From: Acytostelium subglobosum LB1
Lineage: Eukaryota > Evosea > Eumycetozoa > Acytosteliales > Acytosteliaceae
Assembly: GCF_000787575.1 (NCBI RefSeq)
Contig: NW_012236527.1
Location: forward strand, 1,255,195-1,319,194
Direction: 5' to 3'
DNA length: 64,000 bases
Shown: piece by piece, positions 1-10,221 of the stretch
Numbering within the stretch: position 1 is the first letter of the stretch
Layout: each line of letters opens with the position of its first letter
The notes under the pieces: generated by a model
What the model was told of the DNA's origin: nothing
What the model saw: only the letters and a program-made list of their open reading frames with translations
The model's database searches: none
Translations under genes and position numbers: made by a program

Positions 1-2395
1 TGGGCGTTGGTACCGGCGTCATCTCTGGCTGTGTTGAGCACACGATTGACCTCCTTCTCGAACGAGTCGAGCATGGAACGTCCGGGCTGCGTCTCAAACT
101 GGTTGGACTGCGCCTTGATGATCAGCTCCTTCACCTGCGACTTGGCCGATGTGATAGAGTTCTGCACCTTGACCATTGTGGCCGCATCGGCAATCGTGTC
201 ACCGATACCCACGGTGAAACCGTGGTTGATGAGCCAATGGTTGACGACGGTCTGTGTCTGGTCGATGAAGAGACGTGTGGCCTCGTGTCCGTGCTCGGTC
301 CACGTGACGTGGATGATTGATCCGTTGGTGTTACCCAGCGATCTCTTGTCGAGGATACCAGCCATGAGCTCACCACGGTCGATGATGACCATCGTGTCCG
401 AGGCGTACTCTGACGTGTCCTTCTCCTTCTCTTTGTCACTGTATGTAGAGCACGGGCGCACCAAGTTGATGTTGGGGATGATGAGCGAGAACAGTTGTTT
501 GCCGGTCCACATCTTCTTGGGCTTGAGGATGGCGGGCGCGGGGATCTTGCCATCCCAGGTTGGCAGCCACATCAGGATGTTCATCATGAGGTCACGCTCT
601 ACCAGTGTGTCTCTCTTGGTGAACAGACGACTGGCGAGCAGACTGTCCTGCACGATACCCATGACGGGACGGTTACCCTGTGGCGAGACGATGCAGCGAG
701 GCACCATCATGATCTCAATGACCTCGGCACGAGTCTCCACGGTCTGTGGCACGTGGAGGTTCATCTCGTCACCGTCAAAGTCGGCGTTGTATGGTGTGGT
801 TACAGAGAGGTTGAGACGGAACGTGGAGTACGGCATAACCTTGATACGATGACCCATCATAGACATCTTGTGAAGCGATGGTTGACGATTGAAAATGACC
901 ACGTCACCATCTTGAACGTGTCTCTCCACCTTGTAGCCGCACTCGAGATGCATGTCGCTGACCTTCTTGAGGAAACGCAGGTCGAAACGCTGGCCATCCT
1001 CACGGATGATGTACTTGGCACCTGGATGTTCGTTGGGGCCGTTGCGGATCAGCTCACGCATGCGGTCGATGTTGAATGGCGTCACTGTCTCGGGGTAGGT
1101 GAGGTTGAGTGCGATAGAGCGAGGCACACCCACCTGGTCAATGGAGAGGTTGGGGTCGGCAGTAATGACTGTTCTTGCGGAGAAGTCCACACGCTTGCCC
1201 ATGAGGTTACCTCTGATTCTGCCCTCCTTGCCCTTTAGACGCTGGCGGAGCGTCTTGAGCGGACGGCCAGAACGTTGCTGTGCCTGTGGCAGACCTGGCA
1301 GCTCGTTGTCGACATAGGTGGCAACGTGGAACTGGAGGAACTGTGTGGCCTCTGTGATGATGTGAGCGGGCGCACCGTTCTTCTCCTGCTTCTTGAGCTC
1401 CTTGTTTGCCTTGACAATGTCTGCCAGCTTGTAGGTCAGATCGTCCTCTCCTCTAGAGGCTGTGTCCATCATAATGGATGGGCGAACTGGAGGTGGTGGC
1501 ACTGGCAACACTGTCACCACCATCCAATCGGGTCTTGCCCACTCTGGGTTGAGTCCCATCGCCTTGCAGTCTTCATCTTTGATTCTCTTTAGTATGTTGT
1601 GAACCTGTGGAGTGTATGAATCAATGTTAGTAATTGTGATTGATTGATTGAATGATCACGTCATGTGTGAACAAACATACTCTCTCTGCAGACAGAATCG
1701 ACTTCTTCTCGACAGACTCGTCCTGGACCTCTTTGAACTCGACGATGAACTTCAACTCCTCCTTGGTAATCTTTGGCTGGAGGTTTCCACAACCGCCCTG
1801 CTTCTGCTTCTTCTCTTTCTCGCGCAGCTCCTCCTCAGTCTTTGACAGATCGTCCTCCTTATCCTCGGCGGCCAATGCGCAGACCTTCTTTGTTTTACAA
1901 ATATCGACCACAGCACCCAGTCGTCTCTTTGGATTCTTGATCTTTAGCGCCTGTCTAAAATGTACATCGTCCTATATATATATCATCCAATCATGAATGA
2001 ATGTTAGTATGTTTAAATGATTGATCGATCACATGATGAATGAGACTTACAGTATCGACCAACAACTTGGAACAGTGGAAACAAACACATCTGAGAATCT
2101 TCAAGACTGTGTCGATGAATCCAATGTGAAAGACTGGCTTGGCCAGCTCGATGTGACCGAAATGACCTGGACACTCGGCCATCGTACCAGAGCACGTTGC
2201 ACACTTCTGTGACTTGTCCACTGTGCCCATCCTAGGGTCGACCAGTCCACCGGGCTTTGGTTTGCCATTCTCGTAGTTGTTTGGATGTTCGACCAGTACG
2301 ACTGACATCTCACGGATGTCATCAGGACTGAGGATACCGAACTGGACCTTTTTGACCTTTCTAACTTCGGCAGTTGAGTTCTGGAAGGATGCCAT
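1..2395 (-). CDS. polr2a: RNA polymerase II largest subunit RPB1 (N-terminal part, partial)
   Basis: Largest catalytic subunit of nuclear RNA polymerase II. Three exons are read on the minus strand: 2051-2395, 1681-1971 and 1604 to beyond base 1, with introns 1972-2050 and 1605-1680 (GTAAGT and GTATGT donors). About 746 residues are present; the rest, including the heptad-repeat tail, lies off the left edge. Seen directly: the N-terminal clamp zinc-binding run [17 protein letters not shown] (about residues 67-83) and the invariant catalytic loop [10 protein letters not shown], whose Asp residues hold the active-site magnesium, at bases 759-788. The right-hand start fits the usual RPB1 N-terminus ([12 protein letters not shown]). 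Identity is certain from the catalytic loop and colinear family motifs; RPA1 and RPC1 fit the N-terminus less well. Confidence 0.97.
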
Positions 2396-3942
2396 ATTAT
2401 TGTTGTTGTTTTTTTTGGTATATGTTTTTGTTTGTGTTTATAAATATATATGTATGTATGTCTATTTATGTATTTATGTGTTTATGTAATGTATGAGATT
2501 GTGATTGTGTGTGATGGTGATGGTAAAGTGATAATATGATACTATAGTATTTATGTTAAGATTCGGTATTTGGGGGAGAGATAGAGCATCAATGTGCACT
2601 GATGTTTAGAATTGGAATGTGTTAGATGAGGTGATTGTGATTGTGATTGTGATGTGATGGTGATGGTAAAAGTGAGATATATATAACTAATGATTAAGAG
2701 ATATTAAAGAAAAGTGTATATATATGTATATGAATGAAAGTATATGATCGCAAAGTCGGTCGAATTCTCTGCTGCTGCTGCTGTTGTTGTTACTCCTGCT
2801 GCTGCGCGATTGTCTTTGATTTGTTGTTGTGTCTGCTAAAGTTTATCACCTGTTTAATCACAACATCATAATGATTGGTCGGTTGAATGATTGATTGATT
2901 GTGAGTGGGAGGGAAAAAAAGATTAGTACTTGTGTGAACATCAACAACATTGTTGTTATTGTCTGTTAAAGTGATGACTGCAAAGAAGCAAACAACGTGA
3001 CAATGAAAAGGTGTGAATGGATCGATATGATGGTAGTTGTGGTGGTGATAGATTATGATCTATTGTGATGGATTGATATATTAATCGATCGACATGTTTG
3101 ACATAGTAATAGTTGTTGTTTATGTATTTATTCCCACTATGATACAGAAGCATCAAACAAACAACAAGAAAGATAGGTCGCAGTCTCAATAATATATATG
3201 AGTGTTGAATGAATGACTTTGAATGACTTTGAATGAATGAAGTGCAAAGGAAGGTTAAGATTAAGGGAGGGGAATGATGTTTGTCTTTTTCTTTATATTA
3301 ATTAATGTGATTCTCTCCCGATAAGACTTATAGTAGTCTTAAAGAGAGAAGAGATGTGGGTGATAATTAAAATTATAACTTCACTCACCTACTGTGCACG
3401 ACAACAACAAATGAGAGAATGAAAGTGTGCGTCACTGTGCACTTCTATAAATGTGTGTTGTTTGGCACGTGGTGAGAGTGAATAACTCCCTACTAAAATA
3501 TTCAATTTATTCAAAATTAAATCATATCAAAGCAAGAAAAAAAAGAGAGAACACAAAGAATAGAAGTTGAGTGTGTTGCATTGTTTCAGCTTTCATTTAC
3601 ATTCGCGCGCCAACATAAGTGATAAGAATTATTATTTATGTGTCTCTGTCTGTGTTTGAAAATAAAAGAGGACTCTTCCATTGGGTTATAATGAATTAAT
3701 TGTTGTTGAGCCAGATAGGCTACACAAGGACTCTGGGAATGAGAAGTTCCAAGTTGGAACGATACCTGAATGGGCTGGGATCACTCCATCCAAGGTCTTT
3801 ATTTTTGTGACTGCCCAGGGAAGTCGGGATCATTCAATTCAAATCTTAAACCAACAACAATCAACAACATACATAACTTAAACATACAATTGTACAGATA
3901 AATATAACACACCTAACTACTCGTTATCAAACATAAATAGAC
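2396..3942. other. Spacer between divergent genes (RPB1 and the 70-aa membrane protein)
   Basis: AT-rich divergent intergenic region of about 1.5 kb. It holds short TGAT and GAATGA repeats and T-rich runs near the RPB1 start, as expected for dictyostelid promoters. No convincing protein gene was seen. The part at 3681-3860 is less AT-rich and can form hairpins; it is discussed as a possible non-coding RNA. Confidence 0.6.
3681..3860 (+). ncRNA. Possible structured non-coding RNA (weak)
   Basis: A stretch richer in G and C than the surrounding spacer. Seen: the near-perfect palindrome GTTCCAAGTTGGAAC, a possible stem between TGGGC (near 3773) and GCCCA (near 3813), and an ATTTTTG run, resembling an Sm-protein site, followed by a hairpin-capable GACT...AGTC segment. 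The 12-mer TTGGAACGATAC also occurs in U6 snRNA, but the rest does not align with U6. A 66-codon open frame from 3681 has no recognisable protein character. It could equally be promoter or 5' UTR of the gene at 3943. Confidence 0.2.
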
Positions 3943-4267
3943 ATGAACTCTCCGAAGAGCGTAGTCTGGGGATTGTAAGAGGATAGATGGATTGATGGAT
4001 TGATGGATGGATGAATGGATGAATGAAATGGAATTGAGGTTGAGATTGAATGATGATACTAACATAAATGGTAAATGTATTACTAGTATATCCTTAACAG
4101 TGGCGGGAATGGGTGCTTGGTACATCTCTAGAAAGGATTACATGAGTGACAAACAAAAGAGAGTAGAGCTGGCACAAAAGCAAGCCGAGATGAATGAGAA
4201 GCAGGTAACAGCAGGTGGCTACAAGCTGTTTGATGAATCAGATACACGAGCCAATAAAAAGACATAG
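3943..4267 (+). CDS. Small single-pass membrane protein (70 aa), unknown
   Basis: Two-exon small gene: exon 3943-3974, intron 3975-4086 (GTAAGA donor, CTAG acceptor), exon 4087-4267 ending TAG. The joined frame encodes 70 residues: a short N-terminus, a hydrophobic helix at about residues 8-24 (VVWGFISLTVAGMGAWY), then a charged, Lys/Gln/Glu-rich helix and a polar tail. This layout is common among small mitochondrial inner-membrane assembly factors, so a mitochondrial role is possible, but I do not recognise the family. The splice choice is supported because it restores a continuous frame and a complete membrane helix. It is transcribed toward the PTH-like gene, which is on the opposite strand. 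Confidence 0.6.
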
Positions 4268-4409
4268 CAGTATAACAATAGTAATATGATCATACATTCA
4301 CTTCATTCAATCATTCATTCTCATAGTGTTTGATTGGTCAATTGGTATGTTTATTGATATATATATGTTGTTCGCAAGTCGTTCATTCGTTCGATCGTTG
4401 AGGGCAGAC

Positions 4410-5287
4410 CTAAGCCATCTCGATGTTCTTCCTCTCGACACGCGGTGACTTGAAGCGGTAGAGGTTGTATTCGTCGATCTCCTTCTTGTCCTCAGAGAGC
4501 TGCTTCATCTCGAGCACAGCTGTCAGCACTTCGTTGGCTGCGTAGGGCACGACGACCTTGTCGACGAGCTCCAACTGAACATCTGGGAAACGGTTGAGCA
4601 GGAAGGGTGTTTGCAGGTCGCCATACACGCTGCCCATCGAGTACAATGTCTGCTCAAAGGTGATCTGGTCGATGGGATGATTGATGCCCATAGAGACGCG
4701 ATAGTACTGCTCGGTCTGGAAGACAGAGGTGATGCCGGCAAGGCCGGGGTTGTGCTTGGTACGACCTCCCTTGATACGCTCGACAACACCCAGCTTGAAG
4801 AGATGCTCATAGTGGATGGCCAAGAATGTGTTGGACTTGATGTTGGGCATGAGACGCACGATCCTGCTCAGCACCTCAAAGTTGTCCTTGACGAGATAAG
4901 TGTCTGGCTTGACGAGCAGCAAGTGATTCTCTGGTGAGTACGACAACATTGTGCTGCAGTCCTTGAAGTTGATCCAATCCATCTTTAAGTTGTTTGCCAA
5001 ATAGTCCACTGTCCTTGCTCCAATACTGTTGCGGCTTGCAATTGTGCCATAGTTACCAACACCAAACACCTGTATGTATGTTATGTGATTGATTGATCGA
5101 TTGATAAAGTGTCAGCATGATGTCTATTACCCTGTTTCTGTTTCTGTTGCTGTTCCTGTCGTTTGAATCATTATCATCGTCATCGCCGTCCACATCACAT
5201 TTGATTCGCGTATCAACGTACAACAATAGGGTTTGGCTTAGCCTTGACTGTATTGAATAGGTTGAGCAACTGCTTTGATGTCGACAT
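4410..5287 (-). CDS. Peptidyl-tRNA hydrolase (Pth1)-fold protein, catalytic residues lost
   Basis: Two exons, 5222-5287 (22 codons) and 4410-5069, with intron 5070-5221, give 241 residues. The core follows bacterial Pth and human PTRH1: a nucleotide-fold start PNPIVVFGVGNYG (residues 18-30), SRNSIGARTVDYLA, LLLVKPDTY, a GG..KHNPGL loop and YRVSMGINHP. Pth cleaves peptidyl-tRNA. By hand alignment to E. coli Pth, Asn10 and Asn114 are kept (N28; N in KHN), but His20 is Asn36, Asn68 is not Asn, and Asp93 is not Asp. It may therefore bind RNA without hydrolase activity, as plant CRS2 does. An acceptor-like ACATACAG lies just before the ATG, so an upstream non-coding exon is possible. Family call firm; loss of function is inferred. 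Confidence 0.8.
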
Positions 5288-5516
5288 CCTGTATGTATAT
5301 ATATGTGTAATGAGTTGTATCTTTCAAACAAGTGCATCTACATTTCGAGTCAACTCACTCAGACATTCGGTCACACTCACTCCCACAATCAAAATTCATC
5401 AGAAACGAGCCTTCACCCACCCTCTGATCAAACTTCCTACGATTATGAATGATCAACATCATTAATTACATTCAATAGATAACCCATTAACCTTTTAATC
5501 AATCAGAACAACACTA

Positions 5517-6419
5517 ATGAACTTGAATCAGAGTCAAGGCAATCTACAGCAACAACAGGGGCAACAACAACAACAGGTTGGCGGACCAGCTAGCTCACTC
5601 GCCTCATCAACCTCTGCCACAGGCGGATCTGGTGGAGGCGGTTTAAGTGCAGGCGGTGGTGCGGGCGGATACACCAAGATATGCGAGTTAAAGCCCTTTG
5701 TAAAGAACGTCAATTGTATATTTATAGTATTGGAGAAGTGTAAGTTGAACTTAGTGGAAGTGTGTTGGCGACCGCCAGAGTACCTGTCACTCTCCTCTCT
5801 CCCCAGGTGTACTAAACTAACTCCCTTCCACTTCCCTTCATTCAGTTCCACCAGTCAAGAAGAAGGAAGTCATACACCAAGTACTTGTAGCAGATCATAC
5901 CGCATGTATAAATATGACATTGTTTGATCAGTTTGGAGAGCAAGCACAACCTGGCGACATACTTAGACTTAGGGGAGGGTAAGCATGCATGCAAGCAAGT
6001 GATCGATCATTCATGTTCACCATCTAATCATTCATATTCCTCACAGATATGCATCACTGTTCCACGAATCGCTATATCTCTATGTTGGCAAGACGTCTGG
6101 TGTCATTGAGAAGATTGGAGAGTATGTACCTTTGCCGGCGCGCTCAAACACTGGACCTAGAAATCGCTAACATCCCTCCAATACCAGGTTTGCACTCAAC
6201 TTTGTAGAGCATCCCAATCTTAGCTCAGCTCAATGGATGCCAGATCCAAACAATCCAAAGCTGTTCATTCCTAAGCAATTACAACCTGGACAAGCACCTG
6301 TTGCCGTGCCATTCCCATCCAAGCTGAAACCAATGTCCCAATCACAACAACAACTACCACTCCCAACACCCCCTGCAGGAGCGGCTGGTCAACTACCGCC
6401 ACAGCAACAACCAAAGTAA
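5517..6419 (+). CDS. nabp: SOSS complex subunit B / NABP single-stranded DNA-binding protein
   Basis: OB-fold single-stranded DNA-binding protein of the SOSS complex (with INTS3 and INIP), which acts at DNA breaks and replication damage. Four exons: 5517-5739, 5846-5978, 6047-6121 and 6188-6419, giving 220 residues (human NABP2 is 211). Order: a dictyostelid-specific Gln- and Gly-rich N-terminus (about 55 residues), then the OB fold with [67 protein letters not shown] and FVEHPNLS, each with a clear counterpart in human NABP2. The tail is Pro/Gln-rich. All splice junctions restore the frame with GT/AG borders. It is convergent with the unknown gene at 6629. INTS9, a subunit of the related Integrator complex, is encoded about 5 kb away. 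Confidence 0.92.
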
Positions 6420-6628
6420 AGGTGCCACAAGCATCCTTGATGTACATATACATGACGATGAACGGAGGTGGGCAGATGCACCCACTGGATCCATTCATTT
6501 ATTCCTCAAGCGTGGAGGTGGAATCACCTAGAGGTGAGCTTGGCTATATACACTGTTGTTGTTGATGATGATGACGACGTTGACAGGTTGGAATGAATGC
6601 CCGGGTGCGATGGTGGCATATTAACTAC

Positions 6629-8240
6629 TCATATTGAATCGCTGACGACCTTGGACACGCCAGAGAATACACCATATAGTGTTGCTCCAACCATGCCAGT
6701 GCCCTTGGGTGACCTGCCAACGGTCTTTCCAATGTTGCCACTTGTGAGTGTATCGTAATGCGCCTCGCCATACCTAAAGGTGTCTGCTGACACTGGCAGA
6801 TAAACGATCGAATAGGATTCCTTGTCAATCGTGGCCTGGCCCATGTCCAGAGTTACCTTTGTCACATTGTGCTTCTTCTGGATATACTGTTGGCATCTCT
6901 CCTTCTGTTTCTGTTCAAGGTATACCAGTACTTTCTACATTCATTTGTTTGATTATTGTTTCGTTGTGTCGTCAGTATCGTGTACCATCAACCATCACTG
7001 TCATTGTCACTAACATACATCCACCCATATATCATTCTTTGAGATATCGATACTAAGCGTCTTCTCTGACAACTTGTTGTCTGTGGTGATTGCTTTCCAC
7101 TCGCTCTTGTCTGGAAGGTAATATGGATACCTATGTGAGTAACTGTTCTCTGTGTTATGCGTGAAGGGGATGGTTAGCAACAGCCAGCCAGCAGCCATCA
7201 ATACTCGTCATTCATGTCCGTCGACATACTAAATATAAGGCTTTCTACAAGGGGAACATCAATGGAGCTTGAGGCGCAGACAATGATCTCGTCAAAGACA
7301 CTGGAGAGTGTCTCTTGGACACACATTTGCTGGTCCTTGGCATCCTTGGCACCAGACTCATCCTTAACTGTGAAGTATGCGCTGAACTTTGTTGTTACAC
7401 TCAAATTGAACACATATACTGGGTAATAGTATCTATTCTGTTTGGTCCATCTTCGTTGGTAGGTAGTGGTGTCAATACTAATGTCCATCCATTCAATAAT
7501 TCATTCATTCCATCTACATACTCTATCTCCTCCATGTCTGATGGCAGGAACCATCGCTTGGCCAGCCATTTCCTCGCTTCATTACTACACATCTCTGTTG
7601 TTTGAAGGAATGGTATATAGTACTGAGAGCATCCATTGGTACTTATCTGTTCATTTGAAGAATGAATGTATGAGAGAGTGAGCAAATGATTTGATTGATT
7701 GATCGAATGAATGAATGATTGAATGAAACATACAACTAGATCCTTGATCTCATAGAATCCATATTCATCTTCATTGTCGCTCTGAATCGAACTTGTGTCA
7801 TCGAGTCCTCCAAATGAAGTTGGGTCAAACACTGTGTACTTTTGTTGTTGAGGTTGTTGTTGAGGTTGTTGCTTCAGATTACCATTTCCATTATTACTAT
7901 TACTCTGCCTGCTTTGTTTCGATGATGATGTTGATGTTGATGAACGCGTTGTTTGTGTTGGTGATGATCTTTGATTTAGTTGTTGTTGTTGTTGTTGTTG
8001 TTGATGATGTTGTTTAAAGAAGTCATTATCAACATCATTGAACACATCACTATTGAATGAACTACCAATGTGTATGACCTCTTTACTGTTTGAGTGCTTT
8101 GAGCTGACCGATCTCTTTTGACCCTGATGTAGCTGTTGTTGTTGGTGTTGCTGATAGGCCTGATGACCACTTTGGTTTGCAGTAGCCAACAAATCAATCC
8201 TTTTTGAGGTATCAACCTTTACAGAGTTATTGTTGCTCAT
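6629..8240 (-). CDS. Conserved-looking protein of unknown function (439 aa, five exons)
   Basis: Not recognised. Exons on the minus strand: 7734-8240, 7479-7646, 7230-7437, 7019-7149 and 6629-6934, total 439 residues. The 7438-7478 intron would be only 41 nt. The first 150 residues are low-complexity with Gln, Ser and Asn tracts. After that come CSQYYIPFLQTTE, a Trp/Leu-rich RKWLAKRWFLPSDMEE helix, a NRYYYPVYVFNLSV strand, an SSVFDEIIVCAS segment, RYPYYLPDKSEWK, and a Gly-rich C-terminus (VGRSPKGTGMVGATLYGVFSG). This order loosely recalls an uncharacterised bacterial family with 'YLPVWVFD' and 'FDDIVVCAS'-like strands, but I cannot confirm homology. No signal peptide or clear membrane helix is seen, apart from a mildly hydrophobic Gly-rich end. 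Confidence 0.75.
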
Positions 8241-8992
8241 TGTATAACACTACAACTCTTGTTATTAAATATGTATATATATCTATTCTATCTATCTATT
8301 GTATATATCTATCTATCTATCTTGTCATCTTCACACTCACACTCTCACACAACACACAACTTTACAAGGCTCTTCTTCTATTCTTCTGCTACATTTATTA
8401 ATTAATAATTTAATTTAACTTTTGATTTTATTTCAAGACAGTTGAAGTGAAGAGGCGGGAGTTTGACACAGTGATTTCAAATATCAGTCTTCCAAATAGA
8501 TATAAATTATCATCAAATTAGTTTTCAGCCATCTTTGTTATCAATTGATTTTGAATAATTTAAAGTTATTCCTAATCATCTTTTCAAAAAATAATATTGT
8601 ATTGTTATAATATTTGTAACACAAACATACATAATCCAAAAGTTCCCAAGTTCTCCAATGTAGTGTGGATCATTGAGGAGAAGTTGGAACAAGTTGAGTA
8701 TCACATCAATCATACATTCTCATTGGACTCAAAACACAGACAAATCGAAGTTTCACTGGGTGGTGCATGAATGGATTCAATTCAGTCTTGGGATCAATCA
8801 ATGATGGGCTGAACCCCCAAAAGAGTGAAGAGTAGGTCGCAATCTAGAGAAAAATCGTTGTTGTTGCAAACAATCTTCGTGTCATGTCTTGTCTTCGAAC
8901 AACATGAGTTATTACTAGCTCATTCACCTTAACATTATATAAGTATACATATACATATAATATAACGAACAAAGAAAGAAAGAAAGAAAGAA
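8241..8992. other. Divergent promoter region with a possible orphan coding stretch
   Basis: AT-rich spacer between the unknown gene (minus) and the syntaxin gene (plus). It has an ATCT repeat at 8275-8322, a GAAA repeat at 8970-8992 and TATATAAG-like runs near 8935. A protein-like open stretch without an ATG lies at about 8633-8770 (see findings). No complete gene is supported. Confidence 0.55.
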
Positions 8993-9840
8993 ATGAATGA
9001 AGAAAGGACACCATTGTTACTAAAGTATGTTTGTTTCACTCAATCAATCAATCAATCAAATGCTAACAACGAATTTAAATAGTACGGATGCCAACTCGTT
9101 GATTCAGTTTCTGTCAAAGACATACTCTGATATAACAGCATTCGAGAAACAACTAAAGGATANTTGGTACATCAAGAGATACCAACACATTCAGATCATT
9201 GCTGTACAAGAAGAAAGTCACAATCAATGAGAATCTAAAGCTCATATCATCGAGGTTGAAGCAACCAGGACTCAACATGTCCAAGATACAAAAGGACAAG
9301 ATAATCAAAGACCTGCGCGATGCCACCAATCGCTACGAAGAGTTGATCAACATTGCACATCAGAAAGAGGCCCAGCACAATCCAATCAATGACCCAGAGT
9401 CGATTGAATTCCACAGGAACTCGTATAGAGACCCACAGATGATTGGAAGTCCAGAGAGGACGCCACAGGATCAAGAGAGCAAGTACATGACGTTTGGCCT
9501 GGGCGGACAATTGATCGATCAGGAACAGATTTATAATGATATTATCGAGGAGAGGAACAAGGCCACAAGACAATTGGTCGACGATCTGAGGACACTTCAA
9601 GAGGTTGTCGGTGATATCTCTGAACTGGTAGTTGAGCAAGGTGAACAATTGCAGACTGCCCACACCAATGTGGTGCAGGCCGATGCCAATGTTGAAGTGG
9701 CTGTAGACGAGCTACAAGATGCAATGGTCTACAAGACATCCTATCGAAAGAAAGTGTTCTTCCTGGTCATCTGTCTATCAATCACATTCATCGCCCTTGC
9801 CATCTTCCTGGGTCTGTGGTTTGGTGTCTTCCACAGATGA
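8993..9840 (+). CDS. syn7: Qa-SNARE, syntaxin 7-like (frame broken by an ambiguous base)
   Basis: Membrane-fusion SNARE of the endosomal syntaxin 7 type. Exon 1 is 8993-9024, intron 9025-9082 (58 bp, with a TGCTAAC branch-like site), exon 2 9083-9840. The frame is interrupted at the single N at 9163; ignoring that base gives 262 residues, and the flanking text then reads LKDIGTSRDT, matching the LGTPQD region of other syntaxins. An N-terminal three-helix domain is followed by a SNARE motif (about residues 175-230) with the central Gln of the ionic layer at Q196 (VVEQGEQ) and a C-terminal anchor at 236-261. Syntaxins 16 and 18 fit less well because of length. The break is most likely a sequencing or assembly error, not a real mutation. 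Confidence 0.92.
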
Positions 9841-10221
9841 TGACGTAGAAATAGTACTTAGTCCAATCCTTGATGTTGGGTATCCCTTAGCATCATTCAT
9901 TCATTCATTCATTCATCAATCATTCAATCTCCCACTCCTCCTTCCTTCCTTCCTTCATTCATACATTATGTATATATCTCTAAAGTCCATCAATCGTGGT
10001 GGACAATCAATCAGCCAATCAATCCAAGATGGTGCATGTAACAGTGACACCATCTACATTATGCACCAAGACCATAGACGTCTGGCGGCATTCAATAAAC
10101 GACAGGGACCATCTTTGGCCTCGTGTGTGGTCCATCAAAGTTCCATGAATGACCAATCAATCATTTCATGCATCAAACATTACAGATATTTACAAACAAA
10201 GACAGATATCATAATCATATA
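9841..10221. other. Short spacer between syntaxin and SDR genes
   Basis: Tandem-oriented spacer of 381 bp with a CATT repeat (about 9894-9915), TTCC repeats (about 9942-9954) and ATCA repeats. No gene or strong signal was seen. Confidence 0.6.

Noticed and set aside
1-852. Long open frames on the plus strand through 1-1592
   Set aside because: They are antisense to RPB1 exon 3, whose minus-strand reading carries the invariant [10 protein letters not shown] motif.
6420-6560. Possible extra C-terminal exon of the SOSS-B gene (text MNGGGQMHPLDPFIYSS)
   Set aside because: It would need bypass of a clear TAA at 6417-6419 with no strong splice pair; the protein is already full length.
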